The notes under the pieces were generated by a model. The model was not told the DNA's origin. It worked only from the letters and a program-made list of their open reading frames with translations, and made no database searches. From Parafrankia elaeagni (GTDB lineage: Bacteria > Actinomycetota > Actinomycetes > Frankiales > Frankiaceae), in assembly GCF_000374165.1 (NCBI RefSeq), contig NZ_KB893794.1, positions 121,051 to 185,050 on the forward strand: 64,000 nucleotides of DNA, given 5' to 3'. Shown piece after piece: positions 28,732 through 36,967 of the stretch (position 1 is the first letter of the stretch; the number at the start of each line of letters is the position of its first letter). The position numbers were made by a program, and so were the translations under genes.

Positions 28732-31437
28732 GTGCTGCCCTTCGACTCGAACGACTACCGGCGGCGGGTGCTCGCGGCGCTCCACGCCCGCGGCGGGGCC
28801 GAGCAGAGCGATCCCTTCGAGATCTACGACATCCCGGTCGTGGAGGCGCCCCGGCTCGGTGACGCGGAGGTCCGTGCCCGCCTGGACGAGGTCTGGGCCT
28901 TCTGGCAGCGCAGCCGGGACCATCCCCGTTACCGTGGCGTGATCATCGCCCTGCTGGGTCTGCACGACGAGATGTCGTCGGCCCTGGCCACCGCGGCGTC
29001 CCGCGCCGACCTCGCCGAACGGGTCACCGCCGCCCGCGCGGTCCGGGACAGCGAGCGCTTCGCCGAGCTCGACGCCGCCGTCCGCCGCCTGGTGAGCCGC
29101 TTCGGTGGCCTGCCCGAGGACAAGGTCGCGGGACTGCGCGCCCTGGCCGCCGCGCAGGGCGTCGACGAGGCGGCGTTCGCGCAGCGCATCCGCCGGTACC
29201 GGCTGCTCCCCGCGGGCGCGCCGGAGCGGGCCAGATCCGGGCAGGCCCGCCGGGCCGTGCCCGCGGAGGTGATCCGCCAGATCCGCGCCGATCTCGACGA
29301 GCTCGGGCGGATCGCCGGGACCACCCCGCCGCGCAGTCTGTTCGACCTGCTCGGGGTCTTCCCGGGAAGCCCCCGAGAGGAGATCCGGGCCGTCCGTGAC
29401 GCGGCCGCCGCCCGCAACCGCGAGCGCCGGCCGGACCGGCGGCGTGCGCTGTTGGACGACCTGCTGACGGCCGTCCGTTCGCTCCTCGTCGACGGTGATC
29501 CGGAGGCCTACCTCGACGCGCTGGTCGAGCCGGTCAGGGCGGCGCTGCGACCGCGGGTCGCCACCGCCGTCCTCATCGAGGACCGTCTGCTCGCGTCGGC
29601 CGCCGCCGAGTTCGTCGCCCACGCCGAGGCGGAGGGCCTCGACCCGGCCCGGGCCCGGACGGTCGTCGCCGACCTCGCGCGTGAGAACGGCGTGGAAGCA
29701 CCCGAGGTGGCGTACACGTCACGCCGGTCCGGTGGTGCTGGTGCTGGTGCTGGTGCTGCCGGTGCCGGCGGCGGCGTGGTGCCGCCCGGGCGGGCCGCGC
29801 CGGCTCCCGCCCCCGGCCGTACGCGTGACTGGCAGGCCCTGCTTTCCCGGGCCCGGGCCGCGCTCCGGGCCGGACGGCCGATCGAGGCCAGTGACGAGAT
29901 CTCCCGGGCGCGTGAGGCAGCAGGGGAGACCCTGCCACCCATCCGGGCGCTCGGGGACGAGGTCGAGCGGGTCATCCGGGCCGCGGGGGAGAGCTGGCGG
30001 GTCATCGTCGCCGAGGCCGGCGCTGACCGACACCGCGCGGTTGCCCGCCTCACCGAGGACCTCGCCCGGGTCGCGGCGGACGTCCCTGGTCCAGGCGGCC
30101 AGGTGCTCGACGAGGTACGCGCGACGGCACAGGCGCGCTGCGCCCAGGCGGACGAGCTGGTCCGCCATGCGCGTGAGGCGCCCGGACCGGAGCGGATCCG
30201 GCTGGCGCGGGAGGCGCTGGCCACGGTGGCGGATCACGAGGAGGCGCGCGCCCTGCTCGCGGACAGCCCGGACGCCGATGCCCCGCCGCGGCCGGCCCGG
30301 CAGCGACCGGGCACCGCCCCAGGCGAAGGCTCGGGGGAAGGCCCGGGTGAGGGCTCGGGTGAGGGCTCGGGCGGCCGGCCGGAGCCGGAGCGTGGGCAGG
30401 CCCGGGTCCCGGAGCAGGAGCGGGCGTCGGCGGACGGCCGTCCGGCCCCTGCCGTCGTTCCGTCCGCCGCCGTGCCATCCGCCACCGAGGCACGGGTCGT
30501 GGCGGCGCCGAGTGGGGTGTCCGCCCGCTGGGACGGCGCCTCCGTGGTTGTCAGCTGGCGTCCGACGATCACTCCAGGTGATGTCCGGTACCGCATCCGG
30601 CGGATCACCGCGGACGGTAACGCCCGTGCGGTGGGTGTCACCGCCGCCACCACGATCGAGGACGGCGGCGTGTACCGCGGGTCGTCGATTCCCGAATACG
30701 AGGTGATCGCCGGCATCGGTGGCGTCTGGTCGGCGCCGGCCCGGTGGCCGGAACCGGTGCCCGGCGAGGAACCCGCGCGTGGCCAGGAACGGGTGCCCGA
30801 GCCGGAGCGGGCGGCGTCCGGTGCCGTCGAGGAGTGTGGCGGGACGCAGGTGCCGGCCGAGGCGGCAGGCACGGTGCCGATGGCAGACGCGGTGCCGATG
30901 GCAGACGCGGTGCCGGTGCCCGACGCGGTGCCGATGGCAGACGCGGTGCCGGTGCCCGACGCGGTGCCGATGGCAGACGCGGTGCCGGTGCCCGACGCGG
31001 TGCCCGGCCCGGCAGACGTGCGGGTCCCGCCGCCGGGGCCGAGGACTGCTGCCGATGAGCTCGACCAGGCGTCTGACCTGCGGCTGGTAGCGGGGCGGCT
31101 GTGCTGGACCTGGCCGTCCGGCTGCACGGAGATGATGGTGACGGCGCGTGCGGACCTGCCGCCCGCCGGCGCGCAGGAGCTCGGCTCCATCACCCGCAAG
31201 ATCACCAATACGCGGTACGACATCGACGGCGGCTTCGTCCTGCCGGAGGTGCGCCCGCTGCACGTGGCGCTCTTCGCCTGCGTTCGCGAGCGTGGTGAGC
31301 TGGTGGTCGCGGGCGCGGCGGCCGGGCGGTGCCTGGTGGACGCCGCCGGCGCCCTGGCCGTCATCGCGGTGACGCCCGGTGTCGCCGCTCCCGCCGCTCC
31401 CGCCACGGGCGCGTCAGGAGGCTCCCGGACCGCCTAG
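28732..31437 (+). CDS. large multidomain protein of unknown function paired with the Hsp70 gene
   Basis: A 901-aa protein I do not recognise. Visible parts: an Arg/Glu-rich helical N-terminal region (1-170); a segment at about 203-265 beginning LFDLLGVFPGSPREEIRAVRD that resembles a J-domain but has RRPDRR in place of HPD; a helical region with a Gly/Ala/Pro linker (about 330-375); more helices (about 375-520); disordered Gly/Glu/Pro sequence; a fibronectin-III-like domain (about 596-675, VSARWDGASVVVSWRP); seven VPMADA/VPVPDA hexapeptides (715-756); and a C-terminal beta-rich domain (about 780-890). No signal peptide or membrane helix. GTG 28732 follows GAGAGGGAGACC; the frame stays open to 28639. 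Its position behind a lid-less Hsp70 suggests a co-chaperone or scaffold, by inference only. Confidence 0.75.
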   Translation: MLPFDSNDYRRRVLAALHARGGAEQSDPFEIYDIPVVEAPRLGDAEVRARLDEVWAFWQRSRDHPRYRGVIIALLGLHDEMSSALATAASRADLAERVTAARAVRDSERFAELDAAVRRLVSRFGGLPEDKVAGLRALAAAQGVDEAAFAQRIRRYRLLPAGAPERARSGQARRAVPAEVIRQIRADLDELGRIAGTTPPRSLFDLLGVFPGSPREEIRAVRDAAAARNRERRPDRRRALLDDLLTAVRSLLVDGDPEAYLDALVEPVRAALRPRVATAVLIEDRLLASAAAEFVAHAEAEGLDPARARTVVADLARENGVEAPEVAYTSRRSGGAGAGAGAAGAGGGVVPPGRAAPAPAPGRTRDWQALLSRARAALRAGRPIEASDEISRAREAAGETLPPIRALGDEVERVIRAAGESWRVIVAEAGADRHRAVARLTEDLARVAADVPGPGGQVLDEVRATAQARCAQADELVRHAREAPGPERIRLAREALATVADHEEARALLADSPDADAPPRPARQRPGTAPGEGSGEGPGEGSGEGSGGRPEPERGQARVPEQERASADGRPAPAVVPSAAVPSATEARVVAAPSGVSARWDGASVVVSWRPTITPGDVRYRIRRITADGNARAVGVTAATTIEDGGVYRGSSIPEYEVIAGIGGVWSAPARWPEPVPGEEPARGQERVPEPERAASGAVEECGGTQVPAEAAGTVPMADAVPMADAVPVPDAVPMADAVPVPDAVPMADAVPVPDAVPGPADVRVPPPGPRTAADELDQASDLRLVAGRLCWTWPSGCTEMMVTARADLPPAGAQELGSITRKITNTRYDIDGGFVLPEVRPLHVALFACVRERGELVVAGAAAGRCLVDAAGALAVIAVTPGVAAPAAPATGASGGSRTA
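30874..30999 (+). repeat. 18-bp in-frame tandem repeat (7 copies)
   Basis: Seven consecutive 18-bp units alternate between two versions, encoding VPMADA (units 1, 2, 4, 6) and VPVPDA (units 3, 5, 7). The alternation indicates that a 36-bp pair was duplicated more than once. Such identity at DNA level suggests recent expansion. Confidence 0.9.
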
Positions 31438-31448
31438 CCGTCGGCGTG

Positions 31449-31461
31449 TAAGGTTCCGATC
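31449..31461 (+). promoter_or_regulatory. -10-like box TAAGGT upstream of hisS leader ORF
   Basis: TAAGGT (31449-31454) is followed by seven bases and a GTG at 31462. This is the same spacing as at ribF, dapA and rimO, so transcription probably starts at that GTG, about 108 nt before hisS. Confidence 0.45.
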
Positions 31462-31488
31462 GTGCTTTTCTCGTCTCGACATCGGTGA
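31462..31488 (+). CDS. possible leaderless 8-codon upstream ORF before hisS
   Basis: GTG-CTT-TTC-TCG-TCT-CGA-CAT-CGG then TGA, encoding VLFSSRHR. It starts seven bases after a TAAGGT box, the geometry of a leaderless mRNA. One His and two Arg codons lie just before the stop, so ribosome stalling on charged-tRNA shortage could be sensed, but a single His codon is weak evidence. The mRNA between it and hisS is only about 80 nt. It could equally be chance. Confidence 0.3.
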   Translation: MLFSSRHR

Positions 31489-31569
31489 TCGCCGCGCTTT
31501 CAGGGTCCGATGAGCGTGTGTGGAGGCCACGCGCGCCCGCAGTGTCGAGAAAGAGGAGTTGTTCCGGCG

Positions 31570-32913
31570 ATGGCCGATGCGCCCGTGGTCCGTCCCACCC
31601 CGATCAGCGGATTTCCCGAATGGCTGCCCGACGTGCGGATGGTCGAGCTCCGCTGGCTGGACACCATCCGCGCCACCTTCGAGCGGTACGGGTTCTGCTC
31701 GGTCGAGACCCCGTCGGTGGAGGCGCTGGACGCCCTGATGGCCAAGGGCGAGACCTCGCAGGAGGTCTACACCCTGCGCCGGCTGCAGGCGGAGGACGAC
31801 GGCGACAGCTCGCGGCTCGGTCTGCACTTCGACCTGACCGTTCCGTTCGCCCGTTACGTCGCGGCGCATTTCAACGACCTGGTCTTCCCCTTCAAGCGCT
31901 ACCAGATCCAGCGGGTGTGGCGCGGGGAGCGCCCCCAGGAGGGGCGGTTCCGGGAGTTCACCCAGTGCGACATCGATGTCATCAACGTCGACCAGGTGCC
32001 GCTGCACTTCGATGCCGAGCTTCCCCGGATCGTGCACGAGGTCCTCACCACGCTGGGCGTGCCCGCGTGGACGCTGAACATCAACAACCGCAAGGTGCTG
32101 CAGGGGTTCTACGAGGGGCTGGGAATCGGCGACCCGCTGGCCGTCATCCGGGCCGCCGACAAGATTGACAAGATCGGGTCCGCCGGAGTCGAGGCGCTGC
32201 TCACCGGCCCGGTCGGGCTCACCGCGGACCAGGCCCGGGCCTGCCTGGACCTGGCTCACGTGAGGGGGTCCGACTCCGGGGTCGTCGAGGCGGTCGGCCG
32301 GCTCGGGGTGAAGTCCGACCTGCTCACCGAGGGCCTCGACGAGCTGGCACGGGTGCTCGACGATCTGGCGGACCTGCCGTCCGGCAGCGTGGTCGCCGAT
32401 CTGTCGATCGCCCGCGGGCTGGACTACTACACGGGCACCGTCTACGAGGCGAAGTTCGTCGACGCCCCGGGCTACGGCAGCATCTGTTCCGGCGGGCGTT
32501 ACGACGATCTCGCGGGGACCTTCATCCGCCGCCACCTGCCCGGGGTCGGCATCTCGATCGGCCTCACCCGCATCTTCGCCAAGCTGGTGGCGGACGGCCT
32601 CGTCGGCGGCGGGCCGGCGAGCCCGGCCCAGGTTCTGGTGGTGATCCCGAGCGACGAGCGGCGGGCGGACGCGCTGGCCACCGCCCGACAGCTGCGGGCC
32701 CGCGGCCTCAACGTCGAGACCTACCACCAGGCGGACAAGCTCGCCAAGCAGATCCGTTACGCCTCCCGCAAGGGCATCGGGCATGTCTGGTTCCCGCCGT
32801 TCGGGGACGACCGGCCGCACGAGGTGAAGAACATGGCGACCGGGGAGCAGAGCTCGGCGGACCCGGCGGTGTGGTCGCCCGCTCCTGAGACGGGCCCGGC
32901 CGCGGCCTCGTGA
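31570..32913 (+). CDS. hisS: histidyl-tRNA synthetase
   Basis: Class II aminoacyl-tRNA synthetase charging tRNA-His. Visible family motifs are PTPISGFPEWLPDVRMVE at the start, motif 2 KRYQIQRVWRGERPQEGRFREFTQCDID, the histidine-A loop ARGLDYYTGTVYE, motif 3 GVGISIGLTRIF, and a C-terminal anticodon-binding domain. The protein (447 aa) looks like the HisS form with PEWLPD and a long insert rather than the short E. coli type. ATG 31570 has AGAGGAG 11 bases upstream. In other actinobacteria hisS lies elsewhere, so its place between the Hsp70 module and thyX is notable. Confidence 0.94.
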   Translation: MADAPVVRPTPISGFPEWLPDVRMVELRWLDTIRATFERYGFCSVETPSVEALDALMAKGETSQEVYTLRRLQAEDDGDSSRLGLHFDLTVPFARYVAAHFNDLVFPFKRYQIQRVWRGERPQEGRFREFTQCDIDVINVDQVPLHFDAELPRIVHEVLTTLGVPAWTLNINNRKVLQGFYEGLGIGDPLAVIRAADKIDKIGSAGVEALLTGPVGLTADQARACLDLAHVRGSDSGVVEAVGRLGVKSDLLTEGLDELARVLDDLADLPSGSVVADLSIARGLDYYTGTVYEAKFVDAPGYGSICSGGRYDDLAGTFIRRHLPGVGISIGLTRIFAKLVADGLVGGGPASPAQVLVVIPSDERRADALATARQLRARGLNVETYHQADKLAKQIRYASRKGIGHVWFPPFGDDRPHEVKNMATGEQSSADPAVWSPAPETGPAAAS

Positions 32914-32957
32914 CACGTGGCTGGCCGGCGTGGTCCTGCCATCCGGCAGGTCCTTCG

Positions 32958-32980
32958 GCACGGGTGGTGACCGCCCGTGC
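32958..32980 (+). terminator. possible hisS terminator hairpin
   Basis: GCACGGG (32958-32964) and CCCGTGC (32974-32980) with a 9-nt loop, 45 bases after the hisS stop. Confidence 0.4.
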
Positions 32981-33447
32981 GACGGTGGCCTTCCACGCGA
33001 CCGCGGCGCCGGTCGGCGGCGCGGGAGACGGGCCGACCGGCGGTCGCGGCCGCGTGGCAGACGCGGTGCCCGCGCCGCCGGCGTCGAGCTCGACCAGGAG
33101 CTGACGGGGGCGGAGACCCCTGGCCGCGCAGCGCCTGCCGGGCGAGCACCGGACCCCCCGCCGACCGCGGCGAGGCGCCCACATCCGGTGTACCACGGTG
33201 CGCCGCCGCCTCCACCGCGGTGTTCCGTACGGGTCACCGGACGGGTAAGTGGGTGGCGACACGGGTCGGTTGGGCGGTTCGAACGTAACCGGTCCGGTGC
33301 ATGCCGATGCCGCCCCGCAGGAGATCGCCACCGGCGGGCCGGGAGTGGTGGTCCCCTTGTCCCCGTTCGGCTCCGGTTCCTGACGGGCTGCGGAGAGCGG
33401 ATACCGTGGGATGCCGGTCGCCGGTGCCCGCCGGGCGCTGGTTCCGG

Positions 33448-33509
33448 CCGTCAGACCGTCGGGGGAAACCGTCAGACCAACGGGAAATCGTCAGGACCGT
33501 CGGGGCAAC
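33448..33509 (+). repeat. three imperfect ~21-bp direct repeats before thyX
   Basis: Copies at 33448-33468, 33469-33488 and 33489-33509 share the pattern CGTCAGACCGTCGGGG-AA with small changes. They abut one another and end three bases before GTG 33513. They occupy the ribosome-binding region if that start is right. Confidence 0.65.
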
Positions 33510-33512
33510 GGG

Positions 33513-34340
33513 GTGGAGGTCGCTGTGGTGGATGTCGGAGTGTCGGGCGAAGCCGGTGGGAGTGGAGCCGGACCCGGGCCCGGGAGCGGTCCGGCGCAGG
33601 CCGGCCTGCGGGTCCAGGTGATCGCCCGCACCGAGTTCCTCCCGCCGGACGACGTCCCGTGGAGCACCGACGCCGACGGCGGCCAGGCACTGGCCGAGTT
33701 CGCCGGGCGGGCCTGCTACCAGAGCTGGAACAAGCCGAATCCGGCGACGGCGACGAACGCCGGCTACCTCCGGCACATCCTCGACGTCGGGCATCTGTCG
33801 GTGCTGGAGCACGGGACGGTGTCGCTGTACATCACCGGGGTGTCGCGCAGCCTCACCCACGAGCTGGTGCGGCACCGGCACTTCTCCTACAGCCAGCTGT
33901 CGCAGCGCTACGTCCCCGAGCACGACGCGGCCCTGGTCGAACCGGCGGTGATCGCCGAGGACCCGGAGCTGCACGAGCTCTTCACCGAGGCGGCAGCCGC
34001 CTCGATGGAGGCGTACGCCCGGCTGCTGGAGGGCCTCGAGAAGCGCTTCGCCGACGTCTCCGCACCGACGTCACGGCGCAAGCAGGCCCGGCAGGCGGCT
34101 CGGTCGGTGCTGATGAACGCCACCGAGACCAGGATCGTCGTGACCGGCAACTACCGCGCCTGGCGGCACTTCATCGGCATGCGTGCCAGTGAGCACGCCG
34201 ATGTCGAGATCCGCGGCCTGGCGGTCGCGGTGCTCCGTGCGCTGCAGGGTGTGGCACCGAACGTGTTCGCCGACTTCCGGGTCAGTGCGCTGGATGACGG
34301 CACCGAGGTGGCGTCCAGCCCGCTCGTCGGCGAAGGCTGA
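33513..34340 (+). CDS. thyX: flavin-dependent thymidylate synthase
   Basis: Makes dTMP from dUMP using FAD and methylene-tetrahydrofolate. The ThyX signature [13 protein letters not shown] is at about residues 121-133, with conserved [36 protein letters not shown] and the C-terminal [19 protein letters not shown]. The catalytic core is about 240 aa. A Gly/Ala/Pro-rich N-terminal extension of about 35 residues is included with GTG 33513; GTG 33525 or an upstream ATG at 33411 are alternatives. thyX is usually near dapB and dapA in actinobacteria; here both are several kilobases away. Confidence 0.95.
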   Translation: MEVAVVDVGVSGEAGGSGAGPGPGSGPAQAGLRVQVIARTEFLPPDDVPWSTDADGGQALAEFAGRACYQSWNKPNPATATNAGYLRHILDVGHLSVLEHGTVSLYITGVSRSLTHELVRHRHFSYSQLSQRYVPEHDAALVEPAVIAEDPELHELFTEAAAASMEAYARLLEGLEKRFADVSAPTSRRKQARQAARSVLMNATETRIVVTGNYRAWRHFIGMRASEHADVEIRGLAVAVLRALQGVAPNVFADFRVSALDDGTEVASSPLVGEG

Positions 34341-34544
34341 ACCGACGCCCCGGCCCGCCGCAAGGGCCCTTAGGCCCGGAGACCGCCGACGTTCGCCTCG
34401 CCGGTGCGCGGGCGGAGATAACCAGATTCGTCCTCACAATGGATCAGTGTTCGGGCAGGAGCGCGGCGCACGATGATGGGGTCGAGCGGTGGGACGAGCG
34501 CGCGGGCAACGGCGCCGGAGCGGGCCGGGCAGGGGAGGGCAGGC

Positions 34545-36953
34545 ATGGTCGACGTTGCCGAGATCGGCGCGGGGTCCGAGGTGGTAACACCGAAGCCGCT
34601 GGCGGCCGACGAACTGCGCCTGCTCGACGCGTACTGGCGGGCCGCCAACTACCTGGCGGTGGGGCAGATCTACCTGCTGGACAACCCGTTGCTGGCCGAG
34701 CCGCTGCGGGCCGAGCACATCAAGCCGCGTCTGCTGGGCCACTGGGGCACCACACCCGGCCTGAACCTGATCTACACCCACCTCAACCGGGTCATCCGTC
34801 ACCACGACCTGGACGCGATCTACGTGATCGGCCCGGGCCACGGCGGGCCGGCCATCGTGGCGAACACCTACCTCGAGGGCACCTACAGCGAGACCTACCC
34901 GTCCATCACCCAGGACCTGGCCGGGATGCGCCGGCTGTTCCGCCAGTTCTCCTTCCCGGGCGGGATCCCCAGCCATGTCGCCCCGGAGGTGCCCGGCTCC
35001 ATCCACGAGGGCGGTGAGCTCGGCTACGCCCTCACCCACGCCTACGGGGCCGCGTTCGACAACCCGCACCTGCTGGTGGCCGCGGTCGTCGGCGACGGCG
35101 AGGCCGAGACGGGGCCGCTCGCGGCGAGCTGGCACTCGAACAAGTTCCTCGACCCCGTCCGTGACGGGGTGGTGCTGCCGATCCTGCACCTCAACGGCTA
35201 CAAGATCGCCCAGCCGACGGTCCTGGCCCGGATCCCGGAGACCGAGCTTGACGCGTTGATGCGCGGTTACGGCCACGAGCCGCTGTACGTGACCGGGGAC
35301 GACCCGGCCGAGGTCCACCAGCAGTTCGCCCACGTGCTCGACACCGCGATCGCGCGGATCCACGACATCCAGGACCGGGCGCGCCGGCTTGGTGATCCGT
35401 CCCGCCCGGCCTGGCCGATGATCATTCTGCGCACGCCGAAGGGCTGGACGGGCCCGGCGAACGTGGACGGCAAGCCGGTCGAGGGGAACTGGCGCTCCCA
35501 TCAGGTTCCGCTTTCCGATCCGAAGAACGACCCGGCGCACCTCGCCCAGCTCGAGGCCTGGTTGCGCAGCTACCGGCCGTGGGAGCTGTTCGAGGCCGAC
35601 GGGCGGCTCTGGCCGGAACTCGCGGCACTGGCGCCGGTGGGCACCCGCCGAATGAGTGCCAATCCGCACGCCAACGGCGGCGAGCTGCTGCGCGACCTGA
35701 CCCTGCCCGACTTCCGCGACTACGCCGTCGACTTCCCGTCGCCGGGGATCGGCTGGAGCGAGGCGACCCGGGTCCTCGGTGGTTTCCTGCGTGACGTCAT
35801 GCGCGCCAACCCGAACACGTTCCGGGTCATGGGGCCGGACGAGACCGCGTCGAACCGGCTGGGCGCGCTGTTCGAGACCACCGCACGCGCCTGGAACGCC
35901 CAGGTCGTCCCGACCGACGAGGATCTCGCGCCCGACGGCCGGGTGATGGAGGTGCTCTCCGAGCACCTGTGCCAGGGCTGGCTCGAGGGGTACCTGCTCA
36001 CCGGCCGGCACGGGTTCTTCTCCTGCTACGAGGCGTTCATCCACATCGTCGACTCGATGGTGAACCAGCACGCCAAGTGGTTGAAGACGACGCTGAACAT
36101 CCCCTGGCGCCGGCCGATCGCGTCGCTGAACTACCTGCTCACGAGCCACGTCTGGCGCCAGGACCACAATGGTTTCTCGCACCAGGACCCGGGCTTCATC
36201 GACCATGTGGTCAACAAGAAGGCGGAGATCATCCGCGTCTATCTGCCGCCGGACGCGAACACGCTGCTCTCGGTCGCCGACCACTGCCTGCGCAGCCGGC
36301 ACTACATCAACGTGATCGTCGCCGGCAAGCAGTCAGCCCTGAACTACCTGCCGATGCCGGACGCGATCGCCCACTGCACCCGCGGGCTGGGCATCTGGGA
36401 CTGGGCGAGCAACGACCACGCCGAGCACGGCGACGGCAATCCGGACGTCGTGATGGCCTGTGCCGGCGACATCCCGACCCTGGAGACGCTGGCCGCGGTC
36501 GACATCCTGCGCCAGCACTTTCCGGATCTGAAGGTCCGCGTCGTCAACGTCGTCGACCTGATGTGCCTGCAGGACGAGGCGGAGCACCCGCACGGCATCT
36601 CCGACGCCCGGTTCGACGCGCTGTTCACCGAGGACCGGCCGGTCATCTTCGCCTACCACGGCTACCCGTGGCTGATCCACCGGCTCACCTACCGCCGCCG
36701 CAACCACAACAACCTGCATGTGCGGGGCTACATCGAGGAGGGCACGACCACCACGCCCTTCGACATGGTGATGATGAACAACCTCGACCGGTTCCACCTG
36801 GTCGTGGATGTGATCGACCGGGTGGAGAGCCTGGGCGCGCGGGCCGCGCACGTCCGGCAGCGGATGGTCGACGCCCGCCTCGCCGCCCGCGCCTACACCC
36901 GTGACCACGGAGTGGACGACCCACGCATCCGCGACTGGGTCTGGCCGTACTGA
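34545..36953 (+). CDS. xfp: xylulose-5-phosphate/fructose-6-phosphate phosphoketolase
   Basis: Thiamine-diphosphate enzyme that cleaves xylulose-5-P (or fructose-6-P) with phosphate to acetyl phosphate and a triose or tetrose phosphate. Family motifs are [60 protein letters not shown], the ThDP site [20 protein letters not shown] (about 183-202) and a second-half [17 protein letters not shown]. The 802-aa length is normal. ATG 34545 follows GGGGAGGGCAGGC. The acetate kinase gene begins 15 bp downstream, so the pair should convert sugar phosphate to acetate plus ATP without a phosphotransacetylase. Long antisense frames across it are codon-bias shadows. Confidence 0.96.
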   Translation: MVDVAEIGAGSEVVTPKPLAADELRLLDAYWRAANYLAVGQIYLLDNPLLAEPLRAEHIKPRLLGHWGTTPGLNLIYTHLNRVIRHHDLDAIYVIGPGHGGPAIVANTYLEGTYSETYPSITQDLAGMRRLFRQFSFPGGIPSHVAPEVPGSIHEGGELGYALTHAYGAAFDNPHLLVAAVVGDGEAETGPLAASWHSNKFLDPVRDGVVLPILHLNGYKIAQPTVLARIPETELDALMRGYGHEPLYVTGDDPAEVHQQFAHVLDTAIARIHDIQDRARRLGDPSRPAWPMIILRTPKGWTGPANVDGKPVEGNWRSHQVPLSDPKNDPAHLAQLEAWLRSYRPWELFEADGRLWPELAALAPVGTRRMSANPHANGGELLRDLTLPDFRDYAVDFPSPGIGWSEATRVLGGFLRDVMRANPNTFRVMGPDETASNRLGALFETTARAWNAQVVPTDEDLAPDGRVMEVLSEHLCQGWLEGYLLTGRHGFFSCYEAFIHIVDSMVNQHAKWLKTTLNIPWRRPIASLNYLLTSHVWRQDHNGFSHQDPGFIDHVVNKKAEIIRVYLPPDANTLLSVADHCLRSRHYINVIVAGKQSALNYLPMPDAIAHCTRGLGIWDWASNDHAEHGDGNPDVVMACAGDIPTLETLAAVDILRQHFPDLKVRVVNVVDLMCLQDEAEHPHGISDARFDALFTEDRPVIFAYHGYPWLIHRLTYRRRNHNNLHVRGYIEEGTTTTPFDMVMMNNLDRFHLVVDVIDRVESLGARAAHVRQRMVDARLAARAYTRDHGVDDPRIRDWVWPY

Positions 36954-36967
36954 GAGCGGATCCGGAA

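Larger units (their letters stand above)
32914..33512. other. 599-bp intergenic region between hisS and thyX
   Basis: No gene is supported. A hairpin GCACGGG-N9-CCCGTGC (32958-32980) may terminate hisS. The rest is GC-rich with overlapping open frames on both strands but no family resemblance or good ribosome-binding site. A possible -10 box TACCGT lies at 33402-33407. Three imperfect 20-21-bp direct repeats sit at 33448-33509, directly before the thyX start. Confidence 0.6.

Noticed and set aside
32977-33621. Several overlapping 60-110-codon frames between hisS and thyX
   Set aside because: No ribosome-binding sites, no resemblance to families, mutually overlapping.
34434-36302. Long minus-strand open frame (about 620 codons) across the phosphoketolase gene
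   Set aside because: High GC at third positions keeps the opposite frame open; no family resemblance, and the plus-strand xfp is unambiguous.
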